The notes under the pieces: model-generated | What the model was told of the DNA's origin: nothing | The model's database searches: none | Seen by the model: only the letters and a program-made list of their open reading frames with translations | Program-made: the position numbers and the translations under genes | Assembly: GCA_016290325.1 (NCBI GenBank) | Contig: JAEETL010000014.1 | Coordinates: forward strand, 1 to 61,055 | Direction: 5' to 3' | Length of the DNA: 61,055 nt | Source: Muribaculaceae bacterium | GTDB lineage: Bacteria; Bacteroidota; Bacteroidia; Bacteroidales; Muribaculaceae | Shown here: in pieces, positions 43,741-52,521 of the stretch | How the letters are laid out: the number at the start of each line of letters is the position of its first letter | Position numbering within the stretch: position 1 is the first letter of the stretch

Positions 43741-45159
43741 TCATGAGGCCAATGCCCCCATTTTGCGGTCACGCTGGCGGCGGAAGGCCTCAAATGTGTC
43801 AAACACGTCACTCAAGGCGATGTTGGCATTCTCGCTTTGCAGTTGATAGACGCCCGCGCTGTTCACCGTGGGATTCTTACCCTGCAGGGCGCCGCTCACG
43901 CCGCTGATTTCCTCAAACAGCTTCATCTGCAACTCAATCATCTGGTAGGCCCCGATGTTTGTCCCGTTACTGCTCACCTGCTCGGGCTTGGCCTCGCTGT
44001 AACGCGGGTTGTAGGGCAGCAAGCCGTTGGCGCTCGACCAGCAACGGCGCGCGTCTTCCCAGGTCCAGCAGTCGGGCAGGGCGGTCTCGGGGAACAGCAG
44101 CACTCCCTTAGCACTGCTGCGCATCACCTGATCCAGCAGCGAAATCATGCGGTTGACGTGTTTCTGGGTGTCAATCAGGTCCTCGACCACGGCATGCACC
44201 TCGCCGTCGGTGAGCGGATAGAGCTTGATGACAAACGGATGGCTGCCGTGGGGCCAGGGTGAGTCATACTCGCACAACAGGTCGCCCATCGGGCTGTACC
44301 ACCGGCAGTGCCACATGGTGGCGATATCCCAACATGTGGATACCTCGGGTGTGTTCTTCAGGCGGTGCAGAGCGCTGGCGGGCTCAACGGTGAGGGTGCC
44401 CTCGCGGCGGTTGTGGCACACGACCACCTCGCGGCTCTCGAGCGTCCACACCTCGATGGCGCGGCACTTGCCATCGGGCGCATGCCAGAAGTCGGTCCCC
44501 AGTTGCGAGTCGGCACCCAGGCGGGTCGTGAAGTCGATGAGGCGGCTCTCGGCGTTGTCGGTGTACAGCCGCCTCACCCATGCGGCCTTGCGCGGATTGC
44601 TACCCGCCACGCGGCGCAGCAGCTGGGCGATGTTCAGGTCATGCAATTGCCCGATGAGTTCGCAGTCCCAGGCGCGGGTGTCGCCCATCGTGTTCACAAA
44701 CAGGCGGTTCACGTTCACGTTATCTACCCTCACTTGCTCATCACGGCCCGGCTCATTGGTGGTTTCAACCCGCTGGATGCAACACCCCGAGATCAGGAAT
44801 TCCTCCAGCGCGCGGCTGTCTAGTTCGTCGAGTTCATTGTGTTGGCCGATTAGGCTCAAGGGAGTGGGGGAGCTCTCGTCGTCCTTCTTGATGTACTGGG
44901 AACGGAAACGGCCCACGATCGTCTTCACCATCTTCCTGATCAGGTTATTGGTGATGCTTTCACAGCCCTGGTGGGCTAGGTGTTCGCCCTCGGTCATCAG
45001 GTTGCCTTGGGGTCCCCTCACCAGGTCGCCCCATTGGTCTCCATAGGTGAACCGCTTGTTTCTGAGCCGGGCCTGCCGCAGCCCAGCCGCGTTCATCCAC
45101 GCCTGGTAGGCTGCCCTCAGCACCCGTGTGTGCTCTTCATGGTTTGTTGGTGTCTTCAT
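43741..45159 (-). CDS. Phage portal-like protein, C-terminally short
   Basis: A 472-aa soluble protein resembling phage portal proteins. It shows RNKRFTYGDQW near residue 40, ITNNLIRKMVKTIVGRFRSQY, a wing-like region with VDNVNVNRLFVNTMGDTRAWD, and VVEDLIDTQKHVNRMISLLDQVM (stem helix). It ends with GVSGALQGKNPTVNSAGVYQLQSENANIALSDVFDTFEAFRRQRDRKM. In portals I know, the chain continues well past this last helix, whereas here it stops four residues later (GALAS). No frame continuation is evident in the next 60 nt. Either a natural short form or a truncation. Head of an isolated head-gene module. Confidence 0.65.
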   Translation of the reverse strand: MKTPTNHEEHTRVLRAAYQAWMNAAGLRQARLRNKRFTYGDQWGDLVRGPQGNLMTEGEHLAHQGCESITNNLIRKMVKTIVGRFRSQYIKKDDESSPTPLSLIGQHNELDELDSRALEEFLISGCCIQRVETTNEPGRDEQVRVDNVNVNRLFVNTMGDTRAWDCELIGQLHDLNIAQLLRRVAGSNPRKAAWVRRLYTDNAESRLIDFTTRLGADSQLGTDFWHAPDGKCRAIEVWTLESREVVVCHNRREGTLTVEPASALHRLKNTPEVSTCWDIATMWHCRWYSPMGDLLCEYDSPWPHGSHPFVIKLYPLTDGEVHAVVEDLIDTQKHVNRMISLLDQVMRSSAKGVLLFPETALPDCWTWEDARRCWSSANGLLPYNPRYSEAKPEQVSSNGTNIGAYQMIELQMKLFEEISGVSGALQGKNPTVNSAGVYQLQSENANIALSDVFDTFEAFRRQRDRKMGALAS

Positions 45160-45470
45160 GGTTCTTCTGTTTTTTTAAATTCAAAGTTTTGTCGCTGGTC
45201 GCATAAGGAGTTAGAAGTTTGGAGTTAGAAGTTTGGAGTTAGGAGTTAGAAGTTAGGAGTTGGCCTTTCCTAAAGCCTAAAACCTAAAGCCTAAAACCTA
45301 GAGCCTAAAACCTGCGAGGCCAGCGAGCATTAATCACGCTGCAAAATTACGTGCCCCGTTTCTTCCCCCACCATGTCAAAAAGCAACCATCCTATAAAAA
45401 CCATTGTCATCAGGCAAAGGAAATGTAATTATTTTCATATCTTTGCAGGAGAATCAAAATTATAGACAAA
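45160..45470. other. 311-nt gap with heptamer array between divergent genes
   Basis: Positions 45206-45256 hold GGAGTTAGAAGTTT-type units and 45270-45312 hold CCTAAAGCCTAAAACC-type units, facing each other around a GGCC centre. A TATCTTTG -7 box for the plus-strand gene is at 45438-45445. No ORF. Confidence 0.7.
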
Positions 45471-45998
45471 ATGGAGGAGTTTGTTACAACATTGCACGAG
45501 GACCTGCACCGCTACCTGGTGCAGCGCGGTGCCGTGGACGAGCGAATGCCCGAGTGCCCCGACGTGGAGGCCAAGTGGGCCGCTATTGCCGAGGCCTACT
45601 TGCCTGACGGGGCACGTGAGTTTGCCGAATATCCCATCGCCTCGCTGGGCTGGATGATGTTCATCGGCATGGCGGTGGCCAAGTACTGGGACACCGACTG
45701 GGAACGCTATGCCGACGTCGAGGACCTCTACACTCCCATGCGCGATAAGCGCGGCTTTGACAACCTTGACGAGTACATTATGGACGAGGTACTCGACGTG
45801 CACAGCGATGCTGCCGAGCAGTTGCAGGAGCTGGTGGGCGACTGTGCCGAGCGAACCAAGCGCGCCTTGTTCCGCTTGGATGTCGAGCCAGGCACGGCCG
45901 AGGCATTCAAGGCCTATATCGTCTGCCTTCAAGCGATGTACCAGATGGGCATGGCCGTGCAGCTCAAGACCATGGGTTACCACATGACAAAGGTATGA
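45471..45998 (+). CDS. Conserved-looking hypothetical protein
   Basis: A 175-aa soluble, acidic, largely helical protein, not recognised. It begins MEEFVTTLHEDLHRYLVQRG, contains a hydrophobic patch IASLGWMMFIGMAVAKYWD and ends with KAYIVCLQAMYQMGMAVQLKTMGYHMT. No signal peptide. Codon use matches the core genome. A TATCTTTG -7 box lies 25 nt upstream. It precedes a flavoprotein gene, separated by a heptamer array. Confidence 0.7.
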   Translation: MEEFVTTLHEDLHRYLVQRGAVDERMPECPDVEAKWAAIAEAYLPDGAREFAEYPIASLGWMMFIGMAVAKYWDTDWERYADVEDLYTPMRDKRGFDNLDEYIMDEVLDVHSDAAEQLQELVGDCAERTKRALFRLDVEPGTAEAFKAYIVCLQAMYQMGMAVQLKTMGYHMTKV

Positions 45999-46012
45999 TA
46001 AAGGCTATAGCT

Positions 46013-46085
46013 ATTAGGTGTTAGGCTTTAGGCTTTAGGCTTTAGGTAATGCCATCACCTAACAACTAACAACTAAGGACTAAAA
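46013..46085. repeat. TTAGGCT heptamer array with inverted CCTAACAACTAAC
   Basis: Three nearly perfect TTAGGCT units (from about 46020) followed, after a short centre, by CACCTAACAACTAACAACTAAGGACTA. Same family as 5440-5522 and 45206-45312; it ends 2-6 nt before ATG 46088. Confidence 0.75.
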
Positions 46086-46087
46086 AA

Positions 46088-46705
46088 ATGAAAATACTAC
46101 TTATCAACGGTTCGCCCCACGAACGGGGCAACACCTATCAGGCCCTTAATGAGGCCTCTCAAGCCCTTGTAGAGCAAGGCCTTGAGACCGAAATCGTGTG
46201 GATTGGCACCAAGCCTGTGCGCGGTTGCATCGCTTGCGGCACATGTGCAACGAAGGGCGATGGCCACTGTGTGTTTAACGATGACCTGTGCAACGAGGTG
46301 ATTGACAAGCTGAACGCTGCCGACGGCCTCATCGTGGGCTCCCCGGTTTACTACGGCACCCCGACTGGCAACGTGCTCAATCTGATTCACCGCATGCTCT
46401 TTGCTGGGGCACAGGTAGCAGGCAAACCCGCTGCCGCGGTGGCCATCTGCCGTCGTGGTGGCGCAACTGCCGCCTTCCAGACCTTGCAGATGCCGTTCCA
46501 GATGGTGAACATGCCGCTGGTCACCTCACAGTACTGGAACATTGCCTATGGCCGTGAGCCGGGAGATGTCGCGCAGGATGCCGAGGGCTTGCAGACGATG
46601 CGCACCATGGCCCGTAACATGGCCTGGATGATCAAGCAGTTCAAATCAGGAACCGCCCAGTCACCAGAGTATGAACCCTGGCAGGGCACTCATTTTATCC
46701 GCTGA
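46088..46705 (+). CDS. Flavodoxin-fold NAD(P)H-dependent FMN reductase
   Basis: A 205-aa flavodoxin-like protein of the NADPH-dependent FMN reductase/iron-sulfur flavoprotein group. It has the FMN phosphate loop INGSPHERGNTYQAL, CIACGTCATKGDGHCVFNDD (a four-Cys motif) and the second FMN loop GSPVYYGTPTGNV. The Cys cluster could bind Fe-S, as in related flavoproteins. The stop overlaps the next gene start by one base (TGATG), so the two are translationally coupled. Confidence 0.88.
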   Translation: MKILLINGSPHERGNTYQALNEASQALVEQGLETEIVWIGTKPVRGCIACGTCATKGDGHCVFNDDLCNEVIDKLNAADGLIVGSPVYYGTPTGNVLNLIHRMLFAGAQVAGKPAAAVAICRRGGATAAFQTLQMPFQMVNMPLVTSQYWNIAYGREPGDVAQDAEGLQTMRTMARNMAWMIKQFKSGTAQSPEYEPWQGTHFIR

Positions 46706-47415
46706 TGAATACCGACCACGATCCTATGGGCCGTGCCATTGCCGACTATCACAAGAGTGGTAAGGCGGCACGGCTGCGGGTGTTCTCGCCCATGTTTGAA
46801 GAGGACGAGATCCCTGTTGTTACGCTCTTTCGCCCCTTTGACGACATGCCCGCTCTGGAACAGGAAGCGTTGCGTGCTGCCACTGGTGCCATCCTTGACG
46901 TAGGCGCCGGAGCAGGTTGCCACTCGCTAGCCTTGCAGGCGATGGGCAAGCAGGTGACTGCCATCGACATCTCGCCCCTCGCCGTTGCGACGATGCGCGA
47001 GCGAGGAGTACTGGACGTGCGTGAACAGGACTTTTTCACCCTCGATGGCCAGTATGACACCATCCTTATGCTCATGAACGGCATCGGCATCGTGGGCACG
47101 CTCTCCTGTATGACAGCGTTTTTTATGCAACTCGACACTATGTTGGCTCCTGGTGGCCAGGTGTTGTGCGACTCCAGCGACATCTGCTACATCTTTGAGG
47201 AAGAGGACGGTTTTATCGACCTCACGGGCATTGACGGCTACTATGGCGAACTGACCTACCAGATGCAGTATCGCAATGTCAAGGGCGAACCCTTCCCCTG
47301 GCTCTTCATCGACCCCGAGACGCTCATCGAGCAGGCCGAGGCCCACGGCTACCGCTGCGACATCATCGCCCGTGGAGAACACTACGACTACCTCGCCCGC
47401 CTCATCCGCCGCTAG
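46705..47415 (+). CDS. Class I SAM-dependent methyltransferase
   Basis: A 236-aa Rossmann-fold methyltransferase. Motif I is AILDVGAGAGCHSLALQAMG with an acidic end of beta-2 (VTAIDIS). DTILMLMNGIGIVGT covers motif IV and PGGQVLCDSSD motif V/VI. The substrate cannot be inferred. It overlaps the upstream flavoprotein by one base. Confidence 0.85.
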   Translation: MNTDHDPMGRAIADYHKSGKAARLRVFSPMFEEDEIPVVTLFRPFDDMPALEQEALRAATGAILDVGAGAGCHSLALQAMGKQVTAIDISPLAVATMRERGVLDVREQDFFTLDGQYDTILMLMNGIGIVGTLSCMTAFFMQLDTMLAPGGQVLCDSSDICYIFEEEDGFIDLTGIDGYYGELTYQMQYRNVKGEPFPWLFIDPETLIEQAEAHGYRCDIIARGEHYDYLARLIRR

Positions 47416-47762
47416 CAATGTGTCTCCTTATTTATCTTGCTTTTGTGCCCATATTTATCATTTTCATGAAAATCTCATGAATTAATGGTAAATTCACGAC
47501 AATTCACGTGAAAAACAGAGCGTACCAGCAGTAAGGCCTCGCTTTAGCGTGGCCGTTTTGCTACCATATGCCCCAAAAGTTGCTTTTTGTCGTTAGCCGT
47601 AGTACCAGCTTCTTGAATCGCGCTTAAAACTGTTGGAAATGTTACAAAAGTTTTAAAAATGCGGCGTTTGTTAAAATAATCGTTTGAATAAATACATTAT
47701 TATCAAAAAATATTGTACTTTTGTATTTCAAAATTGACGACAAAAGATAACGATAAGCACTA
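47416..47762. other. 347-nt intergenic region
   Basis: Contains a weak GGCC...GGCC hairpin followed by GTTTTG (47535-47559), possibly the methyltransferase 3' end, and a TACTTTTG -7 box (47716-47723) for the next gene. No ORF or known RNA is evident. Confidence 0.5.
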
Positions 47763-48539
47763 ATGAAGTCAGACAGCTTAGTCATCATTCCTACTTATAA
47801 CGAGAAGGAGAATATTCAGGCCATCATCCAGGCTGTGCTCAATCTTGTTGAACACCAGTTTGATGTGCTCATTGTTGATGATAACTCGCCCGATGGCACA
47901 GCTGCCATCGTTGAGTCGATGATCAATGAGAATCCCGAGCGTATCAATATCCTTAAGCGCGCCGGAAAGTTGGGCCTGGGCACAGCCTATATCGCTGGCT
48001 TCAAGTGGGCTTTGGATCACGGCTATGAATACATCATCGAGATGGATGCCGATTTCTCCCATCCGGTAGAGAAACTGCCCGAGTTGCAGGCCACCTGTGC
48101 CACTGGCGGAGCGGATGTGGCGGTCGGTTCAAGATACATTTCAGGCGTAAATGTCGTCAACTGGCCGATGGGTAGGATGCTCATGAGCTACTACGCATCG
48201 GCCTATGTCCGCCTCATTACCGGCATGGAGGTTCGCGATGCTACCGCTGGTTATGTTTGCTATCGTCGCGAGGTGCTCCAGTCTATCAATTTGGATGCTA
48301 TCGAGTTCAAGGGCTATGCGTTCCAGATCGAGATGAAGTTCACGGCTTACCGCATGGGCTTCATCATCAAGGAAGTGCCCATTGTGTTCATCAACCGCGT
48401 GTTTGGCACGAGCAAGATGAACAGTAGCATCTTCTTTGAGGCCTTGTGGGGCGTGATCAAGCTCCGTTGGGACTCCATCTTCAACAAGGCGCGCTTCACC
48501 CGCCAGCCGGCACCGCGACAAATTACCTCTGGACAGTAA
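47763..48539 (+). CDS. Polyprenol-phosphate mannosyltransferase-like GT2
   Basis: A 258-aa GT2 family enzyme of the dolichol-phosphate-mannose synthase type. It has VIIPTYNEKENIQAII, VLIVDDNSPDGTA, EMDADFSHPVEKLP (metal-binding DAD) and GSRYISGVNVVNWPMGRML. DATAGYVCYRREVL and IVFINRVFGTSKMN follow. It lacks C-terminal membrane helices, like the soluble form. It would make a polyprenyl-phosphate sugar donor for surface glycosylation. A terminator follows. Confidence 0.9.
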   Translation: MKSDSLVIIPTYNEKENIQAIIQAVLNLVEHQFDVLIVDDNSPDGTAAIVESMINENPERINILKRAGKLGLGTAYIAGFKWALDHGYEYIIEMDADFSHPVEKLPELQATCATGGADVAVGSRYISGVNVVNWPMGRMLMSYYASAYVRLITGMEVRDATAGYVCYRREVLQSINLDAIEFKGYAFQIEMKFTAYRMGFIIKEVPIVFINRVFGTSKMNSSIFFEALWGVIKLRWDSIFNKARFTRQPAPRQITSGQ

Positions 48540-48544
48540 CACAA

Positions 48545-48592
48545 AACCGGTTTGATTCACATTCTCGACGAATCAAAGCGGTTTTTGTTTTT
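48545..48592 (+). terminator. Terminator after GT2 gene
   Basis: A 14-bp stem (AACCGGTTTGATTC at 48545-48558 with GAATCAAAGCGGTT at 48570-48583, one mismatch) followed by TTTGTTTTTGG. Confidence 0.85.
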
Positions 48593-48643
48593 GGCATGAT
48601 TATTGCCGCTAGAGGAGTGTGCAATTGTGAAAATTGACTGAAC

Positions 48644-51355
48644 ATGGCTAAAAGTAAACCCAATACAGGTCTCACCGCCGACCAAGTGATTGCCAGTAGG
48701 CAAGAGCACGGCTCAAACGTGCTCACTCCTCCCGCCCACGAATCATTGTTGAAACAGTTCCTGAAGAAATTTGACGACCCGCTCATCAAGATTTTGCTTG
48801 TTGCGTTGGGCTTGTCGGTTGGGTTGTCGATATATGAGTTTTTCTGGCTCAAAATGGGCGTGAGCATCCTGTTTGAGCCTCTGGGTATCTTCATTGCCAT
48901 CGTGCTGGCAACGCTAGTGGGCTTCTTGGTCGAGGTCAATGCCAATAAGAAATTCCGCCTGCTCAATCAATCCGATGACCACGTTAAAGTCAAGGTCGTG
49001 CGTGGTGGACACATTACCCAAGTGCCGCGCTGTGACATCGTTGTGGGCGATATTGTTATCCTCGAAACAGGAGAGAAAGTGCCTGCTGACGGCTCCTTGA
49101 TTGATAGCTTTAACCTCACTGTTGACGAGAGTTCCTTCACTGGCGAACCATCAGCGTGGAAAACCCACGACAAGGCCTTGGCGGACACAGCTACCGAGGC
49201 GACTTATCCGGCCAACGTGTTGCTACGAGCAAGCACGGTCATCGAGGGCAATGCCACCATGCATGTGGACAGAGTAGGTGATTTGACCGAATATGGCAAG
49301 ATCTATCGTGATGCCCAAATCGATAACAACATCAAGACCCCGCTCACGCAACAGCTCGACCGTTTGGGACGTACCATTTCCCATGGTAGCTATATCATGG
49401 CAGCTCTGCTCGTGATTGGGCGTATCGTTGAGTATTTCCTTGTGGGAAGTGAGGGCGTTGTTGCCGATGCCCAATACTTTATCGAGACGGTGATGCTGGC
49501 CGTTACGCTCATCGTTGTTTCGGTACCCGAGGGCCTGCCCATGAGCGTGACCCTGTCGCTGGCATTGAGTATGCGCAAGATGCTTAAGCACAACAACCTG
49601 GTGCGCCGTATGCACGCCTGCGAGACCATGGGTGCTGCAACGGTCATCTGTACCGACAAGACCGGCACGCTCACCCAGAACAAGATGCAGGTCTATCAGG
49701 CGCGTTTCTATGGACTGCCTGATGGCGACAAACTCACCGATGACTCTTCTAGCGAAATTGTAAGGGAAAGTATCGCTTGCAACAGCACGGCCTTCCTCGA
49801 CGACAGCGACCCGTCAAATATCGTGGCACTGGGTAACCCCACCGAGGGTGCACTGCTGCTGTGGCTCCAGGATGCGGGAATCGATTATATGACCGTTCGC
49901 AACGAGGACGACGCGCTGGCCCAACTGCCGTTCTCGACTATGACAAAGTATATGGCGACCGTTATCGACAGTACCACGGGCAAGCGCTTGCTTCTTGTCA
50001 AGGGCGCTCCAGAGATTGTCATGAACATGTGTGACACGGTGGATGGTGGCGTATCATTCAAGCAAGTCTCTGATGAATTGACGGACTACCAGTCTAAGGC
50101 GATGCGCACATTGGCTTTTGCTTGTGCCGAACTCAATAGCGACATGTCTCCCGATAAGGCCATCAATGACTTGAAAAACGGCAAATTGTCGGGACTCACC
50201 CTGCTGGGTATTGTGGCCATCAGTGACCCCGTGCGACCCGATGTGCCGGCAGCTATCCAGGATTGCCGCAATGCGGGCGTCAAGGTAAAGATTGTCACTG
50301 GCGATACGGGAGCAACTGCACGCGAGATTGGTCGCCAAGTGGGCTTGTGGACCGACGAGGATACTGCCGATGCCATCATTACTGGACCTGATTTTGCCGC
50401 GCTTACCGATGACGAGGCTGCCAAGCGTGCTGCCGCCATCAAGATCATGGCGCGGGCACGTCCTGATGACAAGGCCCGACTGGTGCGCCTGCTCCAAAAG
50501 CAGGGCGAAGTGGTGGCGGTCACCGGAGACGGAACCAATGATGCTCCGGCTCTCAATGCGGCTCAGGTGGGCATGTCGATGGGCGATGGCACCGCTGTGG
50601 CCAAGGAGGCCAGCGATATCACCATTCTCGACAACTCGTTTGCCAGCATTAACAAGGCGGTCCTGTGGGGACGCTCGCTCTACAGCAATATTCAGCGCTT
50701 TATCCTGTTCCAGCTCACGGTAAACGTGTGTGCTTGTTTGGTTGTTGCCGTTTGCTCGTTCTTCAGCAAGCAACCGGCCCTCACCGTTACCCAGATGTTG
50801 TGGGTCAACCTCATCATGGATACCTTTGCTGCCCTTGCCTTGGCGTCACTGCCGCCCAATAGTGTGCTCATGCGCCAAAAACCGCGCAACTCCAAAGCAA
50901 GCATCATCACTCCTGTCATGATGCGTTTCATCATGATTTGCGGTGTGTTGTTCGCTGTGCTCATGATCGGATTGTACTACTATTTCGTGAAGGACGCCAA
51001 TGGTGGCCGTGTATTTGTTCGCGGCATCAATCCAAATATCAATCCTCATGAGATGGGAATCTTTTTCAGCGTGTTTGTCTTCCTTCAGTTCTGGAATATT
51101 CTCAATGCCAGGGCATTCGCTACAGGTAAGTGGGCATTCAATAACATAGAGGACAGCAAGGTCTTTTGGGCTGTGGCTATAGTCATCTTTGTGGGTCAGA
51201 TTGCACTTGTACAGTTTGCTTCGCCATTGTTCAACTGCGCTCCTCTTGACCTGAAGACTTGGATATGGATCATCCTCGGCACATCTCCGGTATTCATCTT
51301 TGGTCAGGTGGTGGCCAATGTCAAGAACGTTGATGCCCTATCTTCCCGAGGATAA
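48644..51355 (+). CDS. P-type calcium-transporting ATPase (PMCA-like)
   Basis: A 903-aa P2-type cation pump of the inner membrane. Visible are the N-terminal cation ATPase domain and the actuator TGEP loop (SSFTGEPSAW). PEGLPMSVTLSLA lies in helix M4, ICTDKTGTLTQNKM carries the phosphorylated Asp, and KGAPEIV, MARARPDDKARLV and TGDGTNDAPALNAAQVGMSMG complete the core. The C-terminal six-helix domain begins LFQLTVNVCACLVVAV. Ca2+ is the likely substrate by similarity. Complete and ordinary in length. Confidence 0.93.
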   Translation: MAKSKPNTGLTADQVIASRQEHGSNVLTPPAHESLLKQFLKKFDDPLIKILLVALGLSVGLSIYEFFWLKMGVSILFEPLGIFIAIVLATLVGFLVEVNANKKFRLLNQSDDHVKVKVVRGGHITQVPRCDIVVGDIVILETGEKVPADGSLIDSFNLTVDESSFTGEPSAWKTHDKALADTATEATYPANVLLRASTVIEGNATMHVDRVGDLTEYGKIYRDAQIDNNIKTPLTQQLDRLGRTISHGSYIMAALLVIGRIVEYFLVGSEGVVADAQYFIETVMLAVTLIVVSVPEGLPMSVTLSLALSMRKMLKHNNLVRRMHACETMGAATVICTDKTGTLTQNKMQVYQARFYGLPDGDKLTDDSSSEIVRESIACNSTAFLDDSDPSNIVALGNPTEGALLLWLQDAGIDYMTVRNEDDALAQLPFSTMTKYMATVIDSTTGKRLLLVKGAPEIVMNMCDTVDGGVSFKQVSDELTDYQSKAMRTLAFACAELNSDMSPDKAINDLKNGKLSGLTLLGIVAISDPVRPDVPAAIQDCRNAGVKVKIVTGDTGATAREIGRQVGLWTDEDTADAIITGPDFAALTDDEAAKRAAAIKIMARARPDDKARLVRLLQKQGEVVAVTGDGTNDAPALNAAQVGMSMGDGTAVAKEASDITILDNSFASINKAVLWGRSLYSNIQRFILFQLTVNVCACLVVAVCSFFSKQPALTVTQMLWVNLIMDTFAALALASLPPNSVLMRQKPRNSKASIITPVMMRFIMICGVLFAVLMIGLYYYFVKDANGGRVFVRGINPNINPHEMGIFFSVFVFLQFWNILNARAFATGKWAFNNIEDSKVFWAVAIVIFVGQIALVQFASPLFNCAPLDLKTWIWIILGTSPVFIFGQVVANVKNVDALSSRG

Positions 51356-51511
51356 TTCTTGCTTTTCATTTTGACTCCATTTTATCTGCCAAATCATTTG
51401 GTCGATCCTTGTCTTCGTCTAATGTCTGATTGGGTTCTTGCCATTATCTGTAGGTTGGAGACCATAATTAGAAAACTTTTCACTATCTTTGTCGGTTGAA
51501 TCAATTTTTTA

Positions 51512-52480
51512 ATGGTCATGCAGATATATCGTTTCAATAGTATTCTCAAGCCCGTATTGTGGGGTGGTGATGAGATGGTAGCCTTCAAGGGGTTGCCGTC
51601 GTGTGATGAACCCATTGGCGAGAGTTGGGAACTCTCGGGTGTGGCTGGCCGCGAGACGGTTGTTGCCGAGGGGCCCGACAAAGGCTTGACGCTCACTGAG
51701 CTTGTCCAGCGGTATGGTGCCCAACTGGTGGGCGAGGATGTCTTTAGCCGCTTTGGTACCGAATTTCCACTACTCATCAAGCTCATTGATGCGCGGCGCG
51801 ATTTGTCGGTTCAGGTGCATCCCGATGACGAGTTGGCCAAGAAACTACATGGATGTGAAGGAAAAACCGAGATGTGGTATATCCTGAAGGCTGATGAGGG
51901 TGCTAAGGTGTATGCGGGTTTTAACCGTCCGATGTCGCCCGAGGAATATGACGCTAGGGTGGAGGATGGCTCGATTCTCGATGTCATTGCTGCTAAGGAT
52001 TGCAAGCCGGGCGCTGCGTTCTTCATCCCAGCGGGACAAATCCACTGCCTCGGCGCGGGCAATATGCTGGTCGAGATCCAGCAGACGAGTGATATTACCT
52101 ATCGTGTGTGGGACTATGGACGCCGTGATGCTAATGGCAACCTGCGCCAACTTCACACCCAGCAGGCTCGCGAGGCCCTCAACTATAATGTTGTTGACAG
52201 TGAGGTCAATTATGGGCCGGTCACTGACTCAGGTGTCACGACAGTGGTCCAGTGTCCCAAATTTACCGTGCAGCACATTGGGGTTGATGGCGGCTTTACT
52301 TGGGATTTGCCTGGAATTCACTCATTTGTTGTGCTGGTGTGCATCGATGGCGAGGTAACTGTAACGGTCGAGGATATGGAGCCTGTCAAGCTACGTCAAG
52401 GTGAAACCGCCCTGGTGCCTGCTATTGCTGCGGCAATAGCCTTTGAAGGCAAGGCTCGACTGCTTTCCGCTATGGTGTGA
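51512..52480 (+). CDS. manA: Mannose-6-phosphate isomerase, class I
   Basis: A 322-aa zinc enzyme interconverting mannose 6-phosphate and fructose 6-phosphate. Zinc ligands are in VQVHPDDE and the Glu of KTEMWYIL, with the third His in FFIPAGQIHCLGAGNMLVEIQQ. The conserved YRVWDYGRRDANG is present. The start may be ATG 51512 or 51518. A TATCTTTG -7 box is at 51484-51491. It supplies mannose for the glycosylation genes nearby. Confidence 0.93.
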   Translation: MVMQIYRFNSILKPVLWGGDEMVAFKGLPSCDEPIGESWELSGVAGRETVVAEGPDKGLTLTELVQRYGAQLVGEDVFSRFGTEFPLLIKLIDARRDLSVQVHPDDELAKKLHGCEGKTEMWYILKADEGAKVYAGFNRPMSPEEYDARVEDGSILDVIAAKDCKPGAAFFIPAGQIHCLGAGNMLVEIQQTSDITYRVWDYGRRDANGNLRQLHTQQAREALNYNVVDSEVNYGPVTDSGVTTVVQCPKFTVQHIGVDGGFTWDLPGIHSFVVLVCIDGEVTVTVEDMEPVKLRQGETALVPAIAAAIAFEGKARLLSAMV

Positions 52481-52521
52481 TGCATAGTCTTACCGATGAT
52501 TGAAGATTAAAAACTGATGAT

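Noticed and set aside
43621-43745. Frameshifted continuation of the portal-like gene
   Set aside because: The other two minus-strand frames run only 13-15 codons past the stop without a portal-like pattern.
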